Origin: Gemmatimonadota bacterium
GTDB lineage: Bacteria > Latescibacterota > UBA2968 > UBA8231
NCBI GenBank assembly: GCA_028875335.1
Contig: JAPPEF010000067.1
Span: 1-60,829 of the forward strand
Length of the DNA: 60,829 nucleotides
Reading direction: 5' to 3'
Below, one piece after another: positions 52,197 through 60,030 of this stretch; the first letter of the stretch is position 1, and each line of letters begins with the position of its first letter. Under the pieces are notes generated by a model. It was given only the letters and a program-made list of their open reading frames with translations. It made no database searches and was not told where the DNA came from. Position numbers and translations under genes: made by a program.

Positions 52197-53257
52197 TGCC
52201 GACCTTGCGCGCCGAAGACCTCGATAGGCTGGCGCGGACTTGCTTGCGGCAGGTCGGCGTTCCCCCGGACGATGCGGCGTTGGTGGCTGAGCACTTGGTC
52301 GAAGCCGGGCTGATGGGGCACGATACCCACAGCGTGTTGCGACTGCCCCAATACGTGAACATGGTGCGCGACGGTCAAGTCGAGCCTGGGGCTGCGTTGG
52401 TGGTGTTGAACGAAAGCGAGTGCGGGGGGCGGCTGAGTGGTCAGTGGAACTACGGGCCGGTGACGGCAACTGAGGCTGTGTGCTGGACACTGGACAAGCT
52501 CGGCGACGGGGCAGTGGCGGTCGTCGGGGTGCGCGACTGCAATCACGTGGCGCGGCTGGGGCGTTTCGCCGAGATCGCTACTCGCGCCGACTGCATTGCC
52601 CTCATCGCAACCAATGGCCACGGCGGCGACAGTGCGGTGGCTCCCTTTGGCGGCCGCAGCCGTCGCTTGCCGACGAATCCAATCTGCTGCGGCATTCCCA
52701 CCGGCGGCGATTGGCCCGTGATCCTAGACATGACGACGAGCATGATCTCCGGCGGGGATATGCGGCTTTTGCGCAACAGGGGCGAAGATGCGCCTCCGGG
52801 GATGCTGATCGATGCAGAGGGCCGTCCGACGACGAAAGTGGACGCGTACTATGGCCCGCCCGCTGGTGCTATCTTGCCACTTGGTTTTCCGCAGAGCGGG
52901 CACAAGGGCTACGGGCTTTCCGTGCTAGTCGATATTTTGGCTGGGTCGCTTTCCGGGGCCGGGATGACGCAAGAGGCACCCGAGCGCACGGGCAACGCAC
53001 TATTCATCGCCGTGCTCAATGTCGCGGCTTTTCTGCCGTTGGATGAGTTTTACGCCGAGGTCGCGGGCTTTGTCGAATGGGTCAAGTCGTGTCCGCCGGC
53101 TCTTGGAGTGGCCGAGGTGTTGCTGCCCGGAGAGCGGGCGCACCAGCGGTTGCAGGCGCGGCGGCGCGATGGGCTACACGTGGATGAGAAAGCTTGGGCC
53201 GAGATAGGAGCCTTGGCGGCTGAGTTGGGAGTGGAACTGCCAAGAATTAGGAACTAA
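52196..53257 (+). CDS. Ldh family (malate/L-lactate/ureidoglycolate) dehydrogenase
   Basis: A 353-residue NAD(P)-dependent oxidoreductase of the MDH/LDH type-2 family, unrelated to Rossmann-fold LDHs. Seen: GLMGHDTHSVLRLPQYV, VGVRDCNHVARLGRFAEIA, PFGGRSRRLPTNPIC, LDMTTSMISGGDMRL and GFPQSGHKGYGLSVLVDILAG, all family signatures with the catalytic His and Asp. Start GTG at 52196 overlaps the preceding TAG by one base (TAGTG) and is supported by GAGGAG eight bases before it. Substrate could be malate, lactate or a sugar acid. Confidence 0.9.
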   Translation: MPTLRAEDLDRLARTCLRQVGVPPDDAALVAEHLVEAGLMGHDTHSVLRLPQYVNMVRDGQVEPGAALVVLNESECGGRLSGQWNYGPVTATEAVCWTLDKLGDGAVAVVGVRDCNHVARLGRFAEIATRADCIALIATNGHGGDSAVAPFGGRSRRLPTNPICCGIPTGGDWPVILDMTTSMISGGDMRLLRNRGEDAPPGMLIDAEGRPTTKVDAYYGPPAGAILPLGFPQSGHKGYGLSVLVDILAGSLSGAGMTQEAPERTGNALFIAVLNVAAFLPLDEFYAEVAGFVEWVKSCPPALGVAEVLLPGERAHQRLQARRRDGLHVDEKAWAEIGALAAELGVELPRIRN

Positions 53258-53285
53258 GACCTCGCAATTAAAAAAGGAGTTTGCG

Positions 53286-54281
53286 ATGCTTCACATCGGG
53301 ATTGTCGGCATGGGTGGAATTGGTAACAATCACGCCCGTTGCTATACGGCAAACGAGAATGCAAAGATCGTCGCTGTGTGCGACATGGTTAAAGAGCAAG
53401 CGGACAAAGCGGCCGCGTCCTATGAGGCGCAGGCCTTTTACTCGGTCGAGGAGATGATCGCTAGCGGCCAGCGGCTCGACGCCTGCTCGGTGACCACGGC
53501 CGGGGTGGAGAACGGGGGCGATCACTACGAGCCGACTATGGCGCTTTTGCGGGCCGGCATTCCGGTGCTAGGCGAGAAGCCGATTTCCAATGAAATTCCC
53601 AAGGCGCGGGAAATGGTGGCCTTGGCCGAAGAAAAGCAGTTGCCCTATGGGATCAACCTGAATCATCGCTTCACGCCCGCGGCTGTCAAGGCCAAGGAGT
53701 GGCTGACCAACGGGCGGCTCGGCGAGCTACAGATAATCAACATGACGATGTGGATCAACAATCCCAACGAGTCGAGCCCGTGGTTCCACATCCGCGCTCT
53801 GCATCCGCACTCGCTGGACGTGATGAGCTATTTCGCCGGAGGGGTGGATCGGGTACACGCCTTTTTCAAGAAGGGAAAAGGCCGGCAGATCTGGTCCAAT
53901 GTGCAGGCGAACCTGCTGTACGAGAATGGCGTCATCGGGCATTTGACGGGGTCGTACGACGCTGGGGGAAGCTACGGCTTGGAGACCTTGGAACTGGTCG
54001 GCTCGGAGGGACGGGTCATCATCAATGAAGCCTGTGAGAAGCTGACGTTTTACCCGCGCTTTTCGCGCGAGGTGGAAAGCTACGACCACCTCGGGGGCAT
54101 GGGCGGCTTTGCGGATACCTTCCCGGCGCGCATCAACGCTTGGATCGACGATTTGCTAAACCAAGTCCCGCCTGCGCAGGTGGATGCCAGAGGAGCGGAC
54201 GCCTTGCGAGTCCAGTTGGTAATTGAGGCGCTTATCGAAAGCTGGGAAACCGGGCAGGTGATAGAGGTTCCTAAAGGGTAG
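53286..54281 (+). CDS. Gfo/Idh/MocA family oxidoreductase
   Basis: A 331-residue NAD(P)-dependent oxidoreductase. Rossmann motif IVGMGGIGNNHAR, family motif LGEKPISNE, then NLNHRFTPAA and the catalytic region HPHSLDVMSYFAGG. AAAAAAGGAG lies before the ATG. Probably co-transcribed with the upstream Ldh-family gene (28-base gap), suggesting a joint route of sugar or polyol oxidation. Confidence 0.9.
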   Translation: MLHIGIVGMGGIGNNHARCYTANENAKIVAVCDMVKEQADKAAASYEAQAFYSVEEMIASGQRLDACSVTTAGVENGGDHYEPTMALLRAGIPVLGEKPISNEIPKAREMVALAEEKQLPYGINLNHRFTPAAVKAKEWLTNGRLGELQIINMTMWINNPNESSPWFHIRALHPHSLDVMSYFAGGVDRVHAFFKKGKGRQIWSNVQANLLYENGVIGHLTGSYDAGGSYGLETLELVGSEGRVIINEACEKLTFYPRFSREVESYDHLGGMGGFADTFPARINAWIDDLLNQVPPAQVDARGADALRVQLVIEALIESWETGQVIEVPKG

Positions 54282-54310
54282 CGCAAATGGCGACTATGGG
54301 GGTAGTTTGT

Positions 54311-54316
54311 TATACT
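54311..54316 (+). promoter_or_regulatory. Candidate -10 box of the lepB-proteasome operon
   Basis: TATACT (54311-54316) in the 57-base gap before lepB is one base from the TATAAT consensus. No convincing -35 box lies 17 bases upstream (TGGCGA at best), so this is a weak candidate start for the lepB-arc-dop-pup-prcBA-pafA unit. Confidence 0.3.
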
Positions 54317-54338
54317 CAGGTCTAAGGAGATGCTGCGG

Positions 54339-55043
54339 ATGAAGCACGCCAAGCAAAAGTCCGAACTTGGCCAATACCTGTATTCTATACTGACCGTCGT
54401 AGGCTTGTTTCTGGTCATTCGCACCGGTGTGGTGCAGGCCTTTTACATCCCTTCCAGTTCGATGGAAGATACACTTTTGGTGGGTGATTATCTGCTGGCC
54501 AACAAGTTTATCTACGGCGTTCCAGTTGATGTGCCTCTGACGAGCATTTCCCTCTTCCGCCTGCCTGCACTCAAGGAACCGCAGCCGGGTGACATCGTAA
54601 TTTTCCGCTCTCCGCAGGACGAGGGGCGCGACTTGATCAAGCGCTGTGTTGCCGTCGGAGGGCAGCAAGTGGAAATTGTCAACAAGGTACTCCACGTTGA
54701 TGGCGAGCCAGTGCAAGACCCGCCGCTGACCAAGTACACCGACCCTAGATACTATCCGAGGGAGCTCAATCCCCGCGACAATTTTGGCCCGTATATTGTG
54801 CCCGAAGGCTATTTCTTTATGATGGGTGACAATCGCGACAACAGCTCGGACAGCCGCTACTTTCGCGCTGTGCCCAAGCGGTTGATCAAGGGCAAGGCCA
54901 TGAACATCTATTGGTCGTGGGAGCCCGACACCCGCGGGCCTTATTACAGGGGCTTGAGTTCGCTGCCTGCGGTGGTGGCCACCTTTATCTGGCGACTGCC
55001 CAGCCGAGTGCGCTACGGGCGTCTTGGCGACGTGATCTACTAG
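54339..55043 (+). CDS. lepB: Signal peptidase I
   Basis: A 234-residue type I signal peptidase that removes signal peptides from exported proteins at the inner membrane. An N-terminal membrane helix (YLYSILTVVGLFLVIR) precedes PSSSMEDTLL with catalytic Ser41, then DLIKRCVAVGG with the general-base Lys101, and MGDNRDNSSDSRYF (box E). ATG at 54339 is chosen because AAGGAG lies nine bases upstream; an ATG at 54330 would touch that site. Only 12 bases separate it from the ARC ATPase gene, so it appears to lead the proteasome operon. Confidence 0.93.
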   Translation: MKHAKQKSELGQYLYSILTVVGLFLVIRTGVVQAFYIPSSSMEDTLLVGDYLLANKFIYGVPVDVPLTSISLFRLPALKEPQPGDIVIFRSPQDEGRDLIKRCVAVGGQQVEIVNKVLHVDGEPVQDPPLTKYTDPRYYPRELNPRDNFGPYIVPEGYFFMMGDNRDNSSDSRYFRAVPKRLIKGKAMNIYWSWEPDTRGPYYRGLSSLPAVVATFIWRLPSRVRYGRLGDVIY

Positions 55044-55055
55044 CGGGAGGATGCC

Positions 55056-56750
55056 ATGAACCGCAGGGAATCGCACGAATACGACAAGGCCCAAGAGCCA
55101 GAGGAGCAGGTCGCTGAGCCATTGCGCTTGGTCGATCAGTTGCTCGCGCTGGCCCCAGACCGCGACCCAGCTCGGCCTCTGCTGTACCGCCTTCGGCGCC
55201 AGCTCATGGAGCGGGAGATTTCCTTTCAGGAGGCGCGCCGGGCGCTCGTGGAGATGGAAGCCGCCCTAGAGAAGGTGACGGCACCGGCCAATCGCGTCGG
55301 CATCTTCCTCGGCATGCCGAGCGAGGGGATTGCCACGGTCTTCGTCGGCAGTGCCGAGTACTATGCCAATATCGACCCGCGCGTCGATGTGTCCCAGCTC
55401 AAGGTCGGCTGCCGGGTGCTGGTAAACGAAGCCTATGCGGTCGTCGGCAATTTGGGGCACAGCCCCTCTGGGCCGGTGGCCAAGGTCGGCGATCTGCTGC
55501 CAGAGGGCCGGTTGCGGATTGCCCAAGCGCACGGGACCCAAGAGGTGGTCGTGGAGCGCGCCGCGGAATTGGCTGACGCGGATTTGCAAATCGGCGATGA
55601 GGTGCGGATGGATCCGGCCTACAAGGTTGCGCTGGAAGTTTTGCAGTCCGCCGAGAGCAAGGAGTACTTCATTGAGGACGTTCCGCCAACTCCTTGGGAG
55701 AGCATCGGCGGCCAGGCCGAAGCGATCGAAGCCATCCGCGACACCATTGAACTGCCCGCGTTGCATCCCCAACTCTTTGAGCGCTTTGAGTATTCGACGC
55801 CCAAGGGTTTCCTGCTCTATGGCCCCCCGGGCTGCGGCAAGACCCTCATCGGCAAGGCCACGGCGTACAACTTGGTGCAGCACATGCGCGAGGTCGAGGG
55901 GCTGGAGTTGGAAGAGTACTTCATGCACATCAAGGGGCCAGAGATCCTCAACATGTGGCTCGGCGAGACCGAGCGCATGGTGCGCGAGGTCTTTGCTCAG
56001 GCGCGCCAAAAGCGCAAGGAAGGCTACTTGCCCTTTGTCTTTATCGACGAAGCCGAGTCGATCTTGGGTACGCGGCGCTCGATGCGCAGCCACAATATCT
56101 CCAACACGGTCGTGCCGATGTTTTGCACTGAGATGGACGGCATTGAGTCGCTGCAGGACGTGGTGCTGATTTTGGCTTCCAACCGCCACGATCTGATTGA
56201 CCCGGCCGTACTACGGCCCGGCCGCATCGACCGCAAAATCAAGGTCGCGCGCCCCAACTACGAAGCGGCCGGCGACATTTTGGGCATTTACCTCAAGCCC
56301 GAGTTACCGATTGATCGCGCCGAGGTAGAGCAGTACGGCGGCGAAGCGGCTGCGCGCGAGGCCCTGATACAGGAGGGCCTAGACGAGTTGTTTGCCAAAG
56401 GCGAAGAAGCCCGCTTCTTGGAAGTGTCGCTGCGCAGCGGCCGCCAGGAAGTGCTCTATCGCGGCGACCTGATTTCCGGAGCCATCATCGCCTCGGTCGT
56501 ATCGCGGGCCAAGGAAATGGCGATCAAGCGCGCCATTGCCGAAGAAGACCCCGAAGGCGGAATCCGCGCCGAGGACTTGCGGCGGGCGACGCGGGCTGAA
56601 TACCGCGAGAACGAGGTGTTCCCACCCTCGGACAGCGTCGAGGACTGGCTCAAGCTGCTCGACTACGAGCCGGAGAACGTGGTGAGGGTGATACCCGTTA
56701 GACCTCAGCCGGAAAAGACACCGGAAAAGCGCATCGGTCAGGTGATCTGA
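55056..56750 (+). CDS. arc: Proteasome-associated AAA ATPase (ARC/Mpa)
   Basis: A 564-residue ATPase that should form a hexameric ring, bind Pup through an N-terminal coiled coil (about residues 45-75, shorter than in Mpa), unfold pupylated proteins and feed the 20S core. OB-type domains span about 80-195. The AAA domain has Walker A GPPGCGKT (256-263), Walker B FVFIDEAES (327-335), pore-loop WLGETE, sensor-1 Asn376 and arginine fingers in RPGRID. The C-terminus is GQVI, whereas actinobacterial Mpa ends GQYL, the motif that docks into PrcA. GGGAGG gives the start. It is followed eight bases later by dop. Confidence 0.95.
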   Translation: MNRRESHEYDKAQEPEEQVAEPLRLVDQLLALAPDRDPARPLLYRLRRQLMEREISFQEARRALVEMEAALEKVTAPANRVGIFLGMPSEGIATVFVGSAEYYANIDPRVDVSQLKVGCRVLVNEAYAVVGNLGHSPSGPVAKVGDLLPEGRLRIAQAHGTQEVVVERAAELADADLQIGDEVRMDPAYKVALEVLQSAESKEYFIEDVPPTPWESIGGQAEAIEAIRDTIELPALHPQLFERFEYSTPKGFLLYGPPGCGKTLIGKATAYNLVQHMREVEGLELEEYFMHIKGPEILNMWLGETERMVREVFAQARQKRKEGYLPFVFIDEAESILGTRRSMRSHNISNTVVPMFCTEMDGIESLQDVVLILASNRHDLIDPAVLRPGRIDRKIKVARPNYEAAGDILGIYLKPELPIDRAEVEQYGGEAAAREALIQEGLDELFAKGEEARFLEVSLRSGRQEVLYRGDLISGAIIASVVSRAKEMAIKRAIAEEDPEGGIRAEDLRRATRAEYRENEVFPPSDSVEDWLKLLDYEPENVVRVIPVRPQPEKTPEKRIGQVI

Positions 56751-56758
56751 CTCAGCTC

Positions 56759-58303
56759 ATGCAGCGGCTCTGCGGGCTAGAAACCGAGTACGGCATCCAG
56801 GTTGATGAGGACGAGTCCATGGACGTGGTGGTAGAGTCCATGGAATTGATCCGTTGCTATGTGCGCCAAGATTTTGTCGCGCTGTGGAATTACGCGCTCG
56901 AAAACCCGCGGCTCGACATGCGCGGCTTTGAGGTCGCCGAGCTCCTCAACGACAAGGACGAGACCGTCCACTTACAGAAGGATCGCCGGCGCCGGATCCA
57001 GCTCGCGGACCTGAAAAGCGACTTGATCGTCCACAACGGTGCCCGCCTGTACAACGACCACACCCACCCGGAATTTTCCACCCCAGAATGCTATAGTCTC
57101 CGCGACTTGGTAGCCGTTGATCGCGCCGGGGAGCGGATTCTCCTCCAGTGCGCGCGCCAGCGCACCGAAGACCGCGACCGCGGCGTGGTGCGTCTGTACA
57201 AAAACAACACCGACTTCGAGGGGCACAGTTACGGCTGCCATGAGAACTTCCTGCTCAGCCGCGACATTCCCTTCCAGCAAGTGATCAACGGGCTGCTGCC
57301 CTTTGTGGTGACGCGCCAAATTTTTGCCGGGGCCGGCAAGGTCGGCGTCGAGCAGGACACCCGGGTGCGGCCCGCCACCTACCAACTAAGCCAGCGCGCG
57401 GATTTTTTCGAGGTCATCGCCAGCGTCGATACCATGCACCGCCGCCCGCTGGTCAACACCCGCGACGAGCCGCACGCCGATCCAGCGCTCTACCGCCGCC
57501 TGCACTTGATCATCGGCGACGCCAACATGTGCGAATACGCCACTGCGCTCAAGGTCGGCACGGCCTCCTTAGTGCTGGACCTGCTAGAGGCTGGTGCGTT
57601 GCCCTCTTTTGCATTGGCCGATCCCATTGGCGCGCTCAAGGCCATTTCCCGCGACGAGTCCCAGCAGTGGCCAGTGGCCTTGTCCGAGGGCGGGTCGAGT
57701 TCGGCGCTGGAGATCCAGACGGTTATTATGGCGGCAGCGACGCGAGTTTTTCAGGGGCGCGATGAGGAGACCGATTGGGTGCTCGCGGCTTGGCGCGACG
57801 TGTTGGATTCTCTTTCTCGCGATTCGCAAGAGTTGATTGGACGCCTCGATTGGGTGACCAAGAAGTGGCTGTTGGATGCGTTTGCCGAGTCCGAAGGGCT
57901 CGATTGGGAACGGCCGGAGGATCGTGCTTGGTTGCAGAGCCAAGACCTCGAATACCACAACATCGATCCGGCTGAGGGGCTATACCAGACGCTCGAAGCC
58001 GCCGGCCAAGCAGAGCGCGTCGTCTCCGAGGAGGCGGTGTGCCGGGCGTTGGTTGAGCCACCTGGGGACACGCGGGCCTATTTCCGCGGCAAGATGTTGC
58101 AGAAATTTGCCACGGCGGTGCGCTCGCTCAATTGGGACAGCATTGAGCTGGAACTTGACGGCCGATCCAAGGTCATCGACCTCAAGGCTTGTGTCAGTCG
58201 GGAGACAGCGGCTTATTATAACGAAGCTTTAGACGCGGCTGCGAGCGTCGAGGATTTGCTCGCCAGACTGGGTAGAAAACCGAAACCGGAGGTGGCACCA
58301 TGA
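56759..58303 (+). CDS. dop: Pup deamidase/depupylase
   Basis: A 514-residue Dop, which converts the C-terminal Gln of Pup to Glu using ATP, and removes Pup from substrates. It begins MQRLCGLETEYGI; the nucleotide/Mg glutamates are in GLETEYG, and catalytic Asp100 lies in NGARLYNDHTHPE. The region between (about residues 12-90) is long, as in the Dop-specific loop; the PafA at 60031 lacks it. Other features: HENFLLSRDIPF, NTRDEPHADP, PPGDTRAYFRGK. Order mpa-dop-pup-prcB-prcA matches mycobacteria. Its stop overlaps the pup start by four bases. Confidence 0.93.
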   Translation: MQRLCGLETEYGIQVDEDESMDVVVESMELIRCYVRQDFVALWNYALENPRLDMRGFEVAELLNDKDETVHLQKDRRRRIQLADLKSDLIVHNGARLYNDHTHPEFSTPECYSLRDLVAVDRAGERILLQCARQRTEDRDRGVVRLYKNNTDFEGHSYGCHENFLLSRDIPFQQVINGLLPFVVTRQIFAGAGKVGVEQDTRVRPATYQLSQRADFFEVIASVDTMHRRPLVNTRDEPHADPALYRRLHLIIGDANMCEYATALKVGTASLVLDLLEAGALPSFALADPIGALKAISRDESQQWPVALSEGGSSSALEIQTVIMAAATRVFQGRDEETDWVLAAWRDVLDSLSRDSQELIGRLDWVTKKWLLDAFAESEGLDWERPEDRAWLQSQDLEYHNIDPAEGLYQTLEAAGQAERVVSEEAVCRALVEPPGDTRAYFRGKMLQKFATAVRSLNWDSIELELDGRSKVIDLKACVSRETAAYYNEALDAAASVEDLLARLGRKPKPEVAP

Positions 58304-58491
58304 GCGATTTTATTTCCTACCGGGAGCGCGCGCCCCGGCCGACCAAGCCGATCGACGACAACGACGACGGGCCAGATACCGGCCCGCGCCGGCCACGGGT
58401 CGAGCGCCCCAGCACGGACGACATCCTCAAGCGGATGCGCCGAGTAGATCCGAATCAGGCCCGTCGCTACCGCCAGCGCACCGGACAGTAG
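58300..58491 (+). CDS. pup: Prokaryotic ubiquitin-like protein Pup
   Basis: A 63-residue intrinsically disordered modifier. A charged, Pro/Arg/Asp-rich N-terminus is followed by a C-terminal amphipathic helix (TDDILKRMRRVD) that should bind ARC, and the ending RYRQRTGQ. The C-terminal Gln must be deamidated by Dop before ligation by PafA. The usual di-glycine before the final residue (GGQ or GGE) is TGQ here; the penultimate Gly is kept. The ATG overlaps the dop stop as ATGA, and prcB follows six bases after the stop. Confidence 0.92.
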   Translation: MSDFISYRERAPRPTKPIDDNDDGPDTGPRRPRVERPSTDDILKRMRRVDPNQARRYRQRTGQ

Positions 58492-58497
58492 CTGCCG

Positions 58498-59256
58498 ATG
58501 GAAAGCTGCGACTTCCTCGACTTGCTCAAGGAACGGGGGGGCTTGCCCGCTGCCCCGGTCATCGCTCCAGAAGCGTCCTTGCAGCCGGTCGAGGGGACCA
58601 CAATTGTAGCGGTGCGTTGCGCCGACGGGGTGGTGGTGGCCGGTGACCGTCGCGCCACCATGGGCAACTCGGTGGTGTACGACCGCGCCGACAAAGTGCT
58701 GATCATCGACGACGAAGCGGTTATGGCCATTGCCGGCTCGCCGGCCGTGGCGTGGGACATTGCGCGGATGCTGGAAATGTCGGTGCAGTACTATCGCCGC
58801 AGCCAGCTCCAAGGGCTGAGCTTGGACGGCAAGGTGCGGACTTTGTCGCGGCTGTTGCGCCAGAACTTGCCGCTGGCCATGCAGGGGATTGGCGCGGTGG
58901 TGCCGATCTTCGCGGCCTTTGACCACGGGGCTGAGGAGGGTAAAATTTTCTTTTACGACCTCTTGGGGGCCGAGTTTGAGTGCGTGGATTTTTGCGCCAC
59001 CGGTTCGGGCGCACACATTGTGCGCGGCGCGCTGTACTACCAAAACCGCTGGGGGCCGCAGCCGCTGCGGGAAATGGCCGGAGAGCAGGCGGTCGAGCTG
59101 GTGCTCAAGATGCTAGAGACAGCCGCTGAATACGACACGGCTACTGGTGGCTTTCGCGAGGCCGCGCACATCTTTCCCCAAGTCGTGCAGGTGGCGGCCG
59201 AGGGTTTGAGCACTGTGCCCGAAGCGGATTTGGCCGCGTTCTACCAAAGGGCTTGA
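58498..59256 (+). CDS. prcB: Proteasome beta subunit
   Basis: A 252-residue beta subunit of the 20S proteasome core. A 33-residue propeptide ends VEG, exposing Thr34 of TTIVAV as the catalytic nucleophile after autocleavage. Asp50 (AGDRRAT) and Lys66 (RADKVL) fall exactly at the positions of Asp17 and Lys33 of mature beta subunits, so the active site is intact. GSPAVAWDIARM fits the family. Length is normal. No strong ribosome site precedes the ATG; coupling to pup is likely. Confidence 0.94.
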   Translation: MESCDFLDLLKERGGLPAAPVIAPEASLQPVEGTTIVAVRCADGVVVAGDRRATMGNSVVYDRADKVLIIDDEAVMAIAGSPAVAWDIARMLEMSVQYYRRSQLQGLSLDGKVRTLSRLLRQNLPLAMQGIGAVVPIFAAFDHGAEEGKIFFYDLLGAEFECVDFCATGSGAHIVRGALYYQNRWGPQPLREMAGEQAVELVLKMLETAAEYDTATGGFREAAHIFPQVVQVAAEGLSTVPEADLAAFYQRA

Positions 59257-59261
59257 GGGGC

Positions 59262-60029
59262 ATGTTAGAAGAACCTTATCGCTGGGTCGAGGCCATCAAC
59301 AACCGCCGCGAGTACGTGGAAGACCAGCTCGCGAGCGGCAGTCCGGTGGTGGGTACGACGTACGCCGACGGGGTACTGCTGCTGACGGCTACTCCAGGCC
59401 CGCGCAAGCTCTTTGAGGTGTACGACGAGATCGCCTTTGCGGCCGTGGGGCACCCGGCTGACATCGAGAAGTTGCGCAAAGCCGTCATCGATATCGCCCA
59501 TCTCGAAGGGTTCAACCTATCGGCCAACGACGTGACCTTGCAGCGATTGGTCAGCTTTGGCATCGGCCCGCTGATGAAGGCTGCCTTCGACGAGCTGTTT
59601 CGCTCGCCCTTTGTCGCCCGCGTGATGATGGCCGAGCTAGACCCGGATGGCGGCGGCGACGCCTTTTTTACTATTGACGCCGATGGGTCTTTTGCCCAAA
59701 GTGGTGGGGTGGCGGCCATCAGCGGCAACGCAGAGAGCGCACAGGCCATGACGGCACAATTGCAAGAGACTAGTCCAGAGCTTCCTCTCGACCAAGCCTT
59801 GAGCGCGGCGTTGGCGGTGTGGGGATTGGGCCGGTTGACCCTCGACGCCCGCGATGGAGGTGGAGAGGTGCCCTGCTCAGAGGCTGTGCGCGATTTTCTG
59901 AAGGGCGGTTTGCAAGGGCTGACAGTCGAGGCTGCGGTGCTCGACCGCGACCGCGCCGCCAAGTCGAAGTTCCGCCTGCTCACTGCGGAACAAATAGCCG
60001 ACCCACTCGCTTCCTACTTCGAGGCTTAG
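59262..60029 (+). CDS. prcA: Proteasome alpha subunit
   Basis: A 255-residue non-catalytic alpha subunit that forms the outer gated rings of the 20S core and docks the ARC ATPase. It opens MLEEPYRWVEAINNRREYVEDQL, alignable in two pieces (EEPYRWVEAI; RREYVEDQLASGS) with the gating N-terminus and helix H0 of mycobacterial PrcA; AAVGHPADIEKLR follows. No catalytic Thr precedes TTYADGV. ATG at 59262 matches the family start; a TTG at 59253 overlapping the prcB stop as TTGA would add three residues. pafA starts one base after its stop. Confidence 0.93.
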   Translation: MLEEPYRWVEAINNRREYVEDQLASGSPVVGTTYADGVLLLTATPGPRKLFEVYDEIAFAAVGHPADIEKLRKAVIDIAHLEGFNLSANDVTLQRLVSFGIGPLMKAAFDELFRSPFVARVMMAELDPDGGGDAFFTIDADGSFAQSGGVAAISGNAESAQAMTAQLQETSPELPLDQALSAALAVWGLGRLTLDARDGGGEVPCSEAVRDFLKGGLQGLTVEAAVLDRDRAAKSKFRLLTAEQIADPLASYFEA

Positions 60030-60030
60030 T

